NCBI GenBank assembly: GCA_002482845.1
Contig: DLGT01000117.1
Location: forward strand, 1 to 19,060
DNA length: 19,060 nucleotides
Direction of reading: 5' to 3'
From: Saprospiraceae bacterium UBA7687
GTDB taxonomy: Bacteria > Bacteroidota > Bacteroidia > Chitinophagales > Saprospiraceae
The stretch's first letter is position 1. Every line of letters starts with the position of its first letter. Both the position numbers and the translations under genes were made by a program. Positions 14,422 through 19,060 of this stretch are shown in pieces. The notes beneath the pieces are model-generated. The model made no database searches, was not told where the DNA came from, and worked only from the letters and a program-made list of their open reading frames with translations.

Positions 14422-15189
14422 CTATATAAATATACCACCAGAGACTTCTATTCTCTGTGCATTGACCCATTTTGAATCATCAGAACATAAAAATGCTACC
14501 ACACCACCTATATCATCTGGTAAACCTACTCTGCCTAAGGATGTCATGCCTGCCAACATAGCATTTAGCTCTTGGTTATCTCTCACGGCGCCTCCTCCAA
14601 AATCGGTTTCAATAGCTCCTGGAGCAAGTGTATTAACCCTAATACCGAGTGGTCCTAGGAATTTTGCTTGGTATTTTGTTAATGTTTCCACGCCACCTTT
14701 CATAGTTGCATAGGCATCATAACCTGTAAAACTAAATCGAGTTAAGCCAGAAGAAACATTGACTATGCTGCCTCCTTTGTTAATCAATGGATATAATTTT
14801 TGTGTGAGAAAAAAAGGTGCTTTCAGATGCACATTGACCATATCATCAAATTGGTCTTCAGTCGTATCACTCATATTTGCATGAAGCCCATATCCTGCAT
14901 TATTGATTAATGCATCAAAAGTGTCACTTTGGAAAGAAGATTTTAAAGTCGATTTTAGCGTTTCAGTAAATGCTTCAAAGCTTTTGCTTTTGGTTACATC
15001 TAGTTGAATAGTTACTGCCTTCTGACCAATTGCTTTAATATCATTTACCACATCCGCAGCTTCTTTTTCTTTGCTGTGATATGTCACTACCACATCGAAT
15101 CCTTTTTTAGCTAATTGTATAGCCATATCTTTTCCCAAACCTCTACTTCCTCCTGTTACTAGAGCGATTTTTTTTGAAATACTTGTCAT
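14422..15189 (-). CDS. Short-chain dehydrogenase/reductase (SDR)
   Basis: A 255-residue classical SDR that should oxidise or reduce a hydroxyl/keto group with NAD(P)(H). The cofactor loop is TGGSRGLG (12-19), with Arg16 suggesting NADP preference. NNAG lies at 96-99. The catalytic S147, Y160 and K164 are present (YATMK). The usual Asn of the tetrad is His121 in VNVHLKAPFF, a variation seen in some SDRs. The C-terminal EVSGGIFI is typical. It lies 93 nt downstream of an AraC-family gene on the same strand, and a 20-bp motif before it is repeated before that regulator, so it is probably the regulator's target. The substrate is unknown. Confidence 0.93.
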   Translation of the reverse strand: MTSISKKIALVTGGSRGLGKDMAIQLAKKGFDVVVTYHSKEKEAADVVNDIKAIGQKAVTIQLDVTKSKSFEAFTETLKSTLKSSFQSDTFDALINNAGYGLHANMSDTTEDQFDDMVNVHLKAPFFLTQKLYPLINKGGSIVNVSSGLTRFSFTGYDAYATMKGGVETLTKYQAKFLGPLGIRVNTLAPGAIETDFGGGAVRDNQELNAMLAGMTSLGRVGLPDDIGGVVAFLCSDDSKWVNAQRIEVSGGIFI

Positions 15190-15261
15190 ATTTTATTTGA
15201 TTTTAATTATATGACAAAGGTGAGGTCTTTTGCTTTTATGGTTGTTGCAAAATTCAATGCA

Positions 15262-15281
15262 TTATTTGTAAAAATCAAATA
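15262..15281 (-). promoter_or_regulatory. Candidate AraC-type operator before the SDR gene
   Basis: The plus strand reads TTATTTGTAAAAATCAAATA, identical in 19 of 20 positions to the site at 16213-16232. It includes the inverted pair ATTTG/CAAAT. It lies right after the regulator's stop and 73 nt before the SDR start. Confidence 0.6.
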
Positions 15282-15282
15282 A

Positions 15283-16206
15283 CTATTTTCTATACGACAT
15301 AGGAGAAAGCTGTGTATTTTTCTTGAAGAAATTAGAAAAGTGAGCCACTTCATCAAATCCAAGGCTATAGGCTATTTCCGAAATATTCCAGGGTGTTTGT
15401 TTTAAAAGTATTTTTGCTTCTTGTGCTATTCTACTCGAAATGATTTCTGTGGTTGTCTTAGTGGTCGTTTCTTTTAATACCTTGTTGAGATGATTGACAT
15501 GCACACCTAGGGTGCTTGCAAAATCCGCAGCGGTTTTAAGTTGAATGCCTTGAGCGGGAGATTCTATAGGAAATTGCCTTTCTAATAATTCTATAAATAA
15601 GGTAGAGATTCTAGTAGAAGCATTGAGACTATTTTCCACTGATAAAATTGGACTTAATTTTTGGCCAGAATGTATCAGTTCGATCACATAGTTGCGTATC
15701 AAATCATATTTATAGGTATAATCTGACCCGATTTCTTTTTTTATTTTAATAAATATTTGTTCAAACTCCTCATACTGCTGTTTTTCTATGTGGTAAACAA
15801 AGTTTCCATTAGGTTTGAAAATTGGCAAGTCATCTATGACCAAACCACTTTTGGTTTTATCTAAAAAATCTTTTGTAAAAATACAAAAATGTCCCTCTTG
15901 ATTCTGATCTAAGGATGTATATTTATAAGGGATTTTAGGCGTTGCAAATAGGACACCATATGCATTTATATCTACGGTTTTATCGGCGTACTCAACTTTA
16001 TTTCTACCTTTTATCAAACTAATTTTATAATAAGTCCTGCGATTATAAGGCATTTTACTATTACACGTTCGTGACAAATCTGCAATATTAAACACATTAA
16101 AATGTCCAATGTCATGATTATTTTGATCTTCTAGAAAGCTATCAAGTATGGGACAACTTTCTCCTAAAACATCTTTGTAAAACTCTTTAATTGAAATCAC
16201 CTCCAT
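15283..16206 (-). CDS. AraC-family transcriptional regulator
   Basis: A 307-residue protein. The N-terminal part (about 30-170) resembles the cupin-like ligand-sensing domain of Bacteroidota AraC regulators (YYKISLIKGRNKVEYADK, LFATPKIPYKY). The C-terminal part holds two helix-turn-helix motifs, at about 224-245 (KTAADFASTLGVHVNHLNKVLK) and 272-296 (WNISEIAYSLGFDEVAHFSNFFKK), ending in the family signature SPMSYRK. The protein stops immediately after it. The next gene on the strand is an SDR. The near-identical 20-bp motifs ahead of this gene and ahead of the SDR suggest it controls itself and the SDR. The ligand is unknown. Confidence 0.93.
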   Translation of the reverse strand: MEVISIKEFYKDVLGESCPILDSFLEDQNNHDIGHFNVFNIADLSRTCNSKMPYNRRTYYKISLIKGRNKVEYADKTVDINAYGVLFATPKIPYKYTSLDQNQEGHFCIFTKDFLDKTKSGLVIDDLPIFKPNGNFVYHIEKQQYEEFEQIFIKIKKEIGSDYTYKYDLIRNYVIELIHSGQKLSPILSVENSLNASTRISTLFIELLERQFPIESPAQGIQLKTAADFASTLGVHVNHLNKVLKETTTKTTTEIISSRIAQEAKILLKQTPWNISEIAYSLGFDEVAHFSNFFKKNTQLSPMSYRK

Positions 16207-16212
16207 TTTTCG

Positions 16213-16232
16213 TTATTTGTAAATATCAAATA
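16213..16232 (-). promoter_or_regulatory. Candidate autoregulatory AraC-type operator
   Basis: The plus strand reads TTATTTGTAAATATCAAATA, 6 nt upstream of the AraC-family start codon. It differs from the site before the SDR gene at one position. Its closeness to the ATG would suit autorepression. Confidence 0.6.
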
Positions 16233-16453
16233 GGATAAAAATAAATCTTTCCATAACATAATACAAAAAATATAGTTTATTTGTTTAGCCTTATGTAAAC
16301 TTGTACTATGCTTATCATTAAAAATGTTGTCATTTCCTACCAAAAAACAGTTATCAACCCTACCTATGACAAATATCACCTTCATCTAAATATAATCCAT
16401 ATATTTTCGTTTAATATTATCTCTTAACCACAAGTTGTAAAATCACTTTTTAT

Positions 16454-17971
16454 ATGCATTCGCCACCACCACAAGAATATGATTTTGAACAACTTCAACA
16501 GTTTTTTTCTGAAGATTACGAACATATTTTTAATAACGACTTAGCGCCCAAAGCCGTTGTTGTGGTGCCGAGCCTTACCCTAGATCATCAGATTTTGTCC
16601 AAGATTAAAGGACACTTTTACTACGAAGAAAGGATGCTATGTATGCTTCTTCTACTCAAAATGCCAGAGACACATCTCACTTTTGTGACCAGTATACCCA
16701 TCTCACCTTTGATCATCGACTATTATCTCCACATGCTACCAGGCATTACCAATCACCATGCCCGCAAAAGGCTGACCCTCCTGAGTTGTTATGATGCATC
16801 CAATGTAGCACTGACGACAAAGATTTTGAATAGACCACGACTGATCCAACGCATCAAAAATAGTATCCCCAATGATGTACCCACGCACATGATATGCTTT
16901 AATGTGACCGACGAAGAAAAGCTCTTAGCCACAAAATTGCAGGTTCCTATCTATGGTTGTCATCCAGATTTGAATTATCTAGGTACCAAAAGCGGTGCTA
17001 AAAAACTATTCAAAGAGTGCGGTCTAGACACACCTGCAGGCTATGAAGACTTACACACAGAAGACGACATTGCCCAAGCATTGTTAAATATTAAAATGTC
17101 AAACCCTTCACTTCTGAAAGCAGTAATCAAAATGAACGATGGTTTTTCTGGTGATGGAAATGCGGTATTTACCTATGATACATGGTCGGATTATGCACAG
17201 ACTACCATAGTTGATCTGAAACAACAATTGAAAACAAATACCAAGATCGTTGCTAAAAAACTAAAGTATGGAAAATTTCTCGCCAAATTTGAATCTATGG
17301 GCGGCATCGTAGAAGAGTTCATCGCTGCAGATAATATTGTCTCACCTTCTGTACAGTGTCGCATTAATCCTATAGGCGACATATGTATCATCTCTACCCA
17401 CGATCAGTTGTTAGGTGGTGAGAGTGGTCATGTATTTCAGGGGGCTAACTTTCCAGCCGATACTTCCTATGCCGCAGAAATAGCTCTGATGACCCATACC
17501 GTTGCACGACAGATGAGAGACAAAGGTGTTATAGGTAGGTTTGGTATAGATTTTATGAGTTATAGATATATGGATAAATGGGTACATATTGCCATAGAAA
17601 TCAACCTTCGAAAAGGTGGCACCACACATCCATTTCTGATGTTGCAGTTTCTGACAGATGGACATTATGATGCTGCGGAAGGTGCTTATTCGCTCAGCGA
17701 CGGTAGCCGTAGGTATTATTTCGCTACAGACAACTTGCAAAATGATAATTATAAAGGACTTACCCCAGGTGACTTGATAGATATTGCGATGTATCACAGT
17801 CTCCATTTTGATCATTATCACGGAGAAGGCGTGATGTTTCATCTCATAAGCGCCCTGTCACAGTTTGGCAAACTTGGTATGGTTTGTATTGCCAAAACAC
17901 CTGAAAAAGCTATCGAATATTACCATAACGTGATCAAAGTCTTAGACCAAGAAACGGCTACAAAATTCTAG
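16454..17971 (+). CDS. ATP-grasp ligase, PGM1-related (peptide ligase-like)
   Basis: A 505-residue cytoplasmic protein. An N-terminal alpha/beta region (about 30-165) precedes an ATP-grasp fold: SGAKKLFKECGLDTPAG (180-196), the nucleotide-binding LKAVIKMNDGFSGDGNAVF (221-239, likely Lys226), VEEFI (286-290), and the metal-binding D366 in GRFGIDFM with E382 and N384 in IEINLRKGGTTHPF. The C-terminal section GEGVMFHLISALSQFGKLGMVCIA (457-480) matches the C-terminal domain of PGM1-related proteins. PGM1 from Streptomyces joins an amino acid to a ribosomally made peptide in pheganomycin synthesis. The substrates of its Bacteroidota relatives are not known to me. No precursor peptide or partner gene is visible nearby; the AraC-family gene is divergent, 247 nt away. 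Confidence 0.85.
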   Translation: MHSPPPQEYDFEQLQQFFSEDYEHIFNNDLAPKAVVVVPSLTLDHQILSKIKGHFYYEERMLCMLLLLKMPETHLTFVTSIPISPLIIDYYLHMLPGITNHHARKRLTLLSCYDASNVALTTKILNRPRLIQRIKNSIPNDVPTHMICFNVTDEEKLLATKLQVPIYGCHPDLNYLGTKSGAKKLFKECGLDTPAGYEDLHTEDDIAQALLNIKMSNPSLLKAVIKMNDGFSGDGNAVFTYDTWSDYAQTTIVDLKQQLKTNTKIVAKKLKYGKFLAKFESMGGIVEEFIAADNIVSPSVQCRINPIGDICIISTHDQLLGGESGHVFQGANFPADTSYAAEIALMTHTVARQMRDKGVIGRFGIDFMSYRYMDKWVHIAIEINLRKGGTTHPFLMLQFLTDGHYDAAEGAYSLSDGSRRYYFATDNLQNDNYKGLTPGDLIDIAMYHSLHFDHYHGEGVMFHLISALSQFGKLGMVCIAKTPEKAIEYYHNVIKVLDQETATKF

Positions 17972-18444
17972 ACTATCCTTTTCTGAGCTGACTTCAATGT
18001 TTATTTTAGCAGTGTGTGATATTTTAGGCAACATTTTGCTCCATTTTATTAAATTTACTTAGTTTATTTATGGGTCAAAATTCCGTATATTACATTATTA
18101 TTCGTAATGTATTAAAAATAATGCATGGTAATTGTGTTGAATTACAAAATAAGTGTATATTTGTTTTTCTTTGTAACGAAAGTACATAGCCACGTTTTTA
18201 GTTTATGATGGATAATGGTTGGATAATGTGGTATATCATGAGTAGCTTTTAATATACTTTTAGTTAGAAAGTTAGCAATAACCCCATAGGGGTGTTATGA
18301 TAATAACCATGGATGTAAATCCGTGGTTTAAGTGGAAAGTGATTAGATTTTGGCGCTATTTTTGCCTGAAAGATGCAAAAATCGTGACAAAATTGGTTTA
18401 GAAATGTATATTCTTTTTATTCACATAAATCAAAATCAAAACGT
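17972..18444. other. Long intergenic region before the GlsB-like gene
   Basis: A 473-base gene-free stretch with no open frame of note. It holds a 7-bp inverted repeat (TACATTA 18091-18097, TAATGTA 18105-18111) and, further right, three stem-loops (18278-18382) described separately. No clear terminator follows the ATP-grasp gene. Confidence 0.6.
18278..18382 (+). repeat. Cluster of three stem-loops upstream of the GlsB-like gene
   Basis: Hairpin 1 (18278-18298) pairs ATAACCCC with GGGGTGTTAT, loop ATA, with a 2-nt bulge. Hairpin 2 (18305-18328) pairs AACCATGGAT with ATCCGTGGTT across GTAA, ten pairs including one G-U. Hairpin 3 (18358-18382) pairs ATTTTTGC with GCAAAAAT across nine bases. 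The cluster ends 62 nt before the GlsB start. It may be a dispersed intergenic repeat or part of a structured leader RNA; the sequence alone does not decide. Confidence 0.5.
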
Positions 18445-18696
18445 ATGGAAGGTATCATTGTAACACTCATTTTAGGAGCAGTAGCAGGTTGGTTAGGCAG
18501 TCAAATTTACAAAGGAAGTGGCCTCGGTCTTCTAGGTAATATCGTAGTAGGTATTATTGGTGGATTTATTGGTTATTGGGGCCTTGGTAAGTTGGGTGTA
18601 AGCTTAGGAACAGGATATTTGGGGTATATTCTTACCGCAGCTGTTGGAGCGATTGTTTTGCTGTTTATCATAAATTTAATATCAGGTAGGCGATAA
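18445..18696 (+). CDS. GlsB/YeaQ/YmgE-family small membrane protein
   Basis: An 83-residue inner-membrane protein of the transglycosylase-associated (GlsB/YeaQ/YmgE) family. It has three Gly-rich hydrophobic segments: about 4-18 (IIVTLILGAVAGWLG), 27-50 (LGLLGNIVVGIIGGFIGYWGLGKL) and 57-80 (GYLGYILTAAVGAIVLLFIINLIS). GNIVVGIIGGFIG is the family hallmark. Members are often stress-induced, but their function is not defined despite the name. It is a single-gene transcription unit with a strong terminator 41 nt after the stop codon. Confidence 0.93.
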   Translation: MEGIIVTLILGAVAGWLGSQIYKGSGLGLLGNIVVGIIGGFIGYWGLGKLGVSLGTGYLGYILTAAVGAIVLLFIINLISGRR

Positions 18697-19060
18697 TATT
18701 TCTGAAAAGGAAATATCTTTGTTTTCTAATTTTGAGTCCTGTCTTATTTCATTGAATGGATGTAAGACAGGATTTTTTTATGGTTATTGCAAAATGCTAA
18801 AACTTTGGTTTCATCCATTATGGTATACATGGGCTTGCTAGATGACCGACTAGTTTTCGGGAATAAACTTAAATTAATAATTTAAGTTTCGGTGTTTGTA
18901 AATATTTATTTAATCTAGAATATCCAATTATTGTAAAACAATATAAATTTACTTAATGTATTGATTATCTGTATTTTAATATACACTTAAAATAATGTAC
19001 ATTTTTGTTATCTTCATGTCCAGATACTTTGTCGATCGTCCTTTTCATTTTTAGTCAAAA
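18697..19060. other. Right-edge region without a gene
   Basis: After the terminator nothing coding is visible to the window end. A perfect 10-bp A/T-rich inverted repeat, AAACTTAAAT (18865-18874) with ATTTAAGTTT (18880-18889) around TAATA, has no T tract and no assigned role. A 12-codon frame at 19016 is too short to call. Confidence 0.5.
18737..18779 (+). terminator. Rho-independent terminator of the GlsB-like gene
   Basis: A perfect 10-bp stem TCCTGTCTTA (18737-18746) and TAAGACAGGA (18763-18772), with a 16-nt loop and seven T residues after it. Confidence 0.92.

Noticed and set aside
14399..14713. 104-codon plus-strand frame
   Set aside because: Antisense to the C-terminal part of the SDR; a shadow frame.
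16197..16385. 62-codon minus-strand frame upstream of the AraC-family gene
   Set aside because: It overlaps the start of the regulator gene, covers its predicted operator and has no recognisable features; probably non-coding.
17411..17842. 143-codon minus-strand frame
   Set aside because: Antisense to the conserved ATP-grasp and C-terminal region of the PGM1-related gene; no domain.
19016..19054. Short frame at the right edge (MSRYFVDRPFHF)
   Set aside because: Only 12 codons before a stop, with no context to support a gene.

Overview
The window looks like a chromosomal segment of a Bacteroidota member, possibly Saprospiria-like. The evidence is AT-rich DNA, no clear Shine-Dalgarno sites before the genes, several exact matches to the Bacteroidota -7 promoter element TAnnTTTG, and the protein families present. 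The genus is not determined. There are 15 well supported protein genes (one cut by the left edge), one low-confidence 30-codon ORF, and no rRNA, tRNA, CRISPR array or transposase that I can see.

Layout. (1) 1-3282, minus strand: a signalling operon of a small DUF3311-like membrane protein, a sodium/solute-symporter-type histidine kinase (CbrA-like architecture) and a response regulator cut at the window edge. (2) 3354-4654, minus strand: a DUF1963/YwqG-like protein, a possible 30-codon ORF and a 69-residue two-helix membrane protein. (3) 4848-8326, minus strand: an uptake operon in the order outer-membrane porin-like barrel, DUF4212 symporter small subunit, VC_2705-type symporter large subunit, closed by two stacked terminator-like hairpins. 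(4) 8327-11827: an ArsR-family repressor on the minus strand, then on the plus strand a cNMP/CBS/nucleotidyltransferase (DUF294) protein translationally coupled to a DEDDh exonuclease. (5) 12045-14068: an unrecognised secreted or outer-membrane protein converging on an isonitrile-hydratase-like DJ-1/PfpI protein. (6) 14422-16206, minus strand: an AraC-family regulator followed by a short-chain dehydrogenase, with a near-identical 20-bp motif in front of each. (7) 16454-17971: an ATP-grasp ligase of the PGM1-related group. (8) 18445-18696: a GlsB/YeaQ-type small membrane protein with a strong terminator, preceded by a set of stem-loops.

How the parts may work together. DUF4212, VC_2705-type symporter, DUF294/CBS protein, DnaQ-like exonuclease and symporter-fused kinase genes recur together in bacteria, commonly linked to uptake of acetate or similar small carboxylates. 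Here a porin is added to the operon, giving a possible two-membrane uptake route, and an ArsR-family protein without the usual metal-binding cysteines sits between the uptake operon and the NTase/exonuclease pair. Palindromes overlap the predicted promoters of both the porin operon and arsR. The transported substrate, the regulator's signal and the job of the NTase/exonuclease pair cannot be read from sequence. The best candidates for undescribed biology are this nutrient-sensing locus, in particular the coupled NTase-exonuclease pair, and the PGM1-related ligase.
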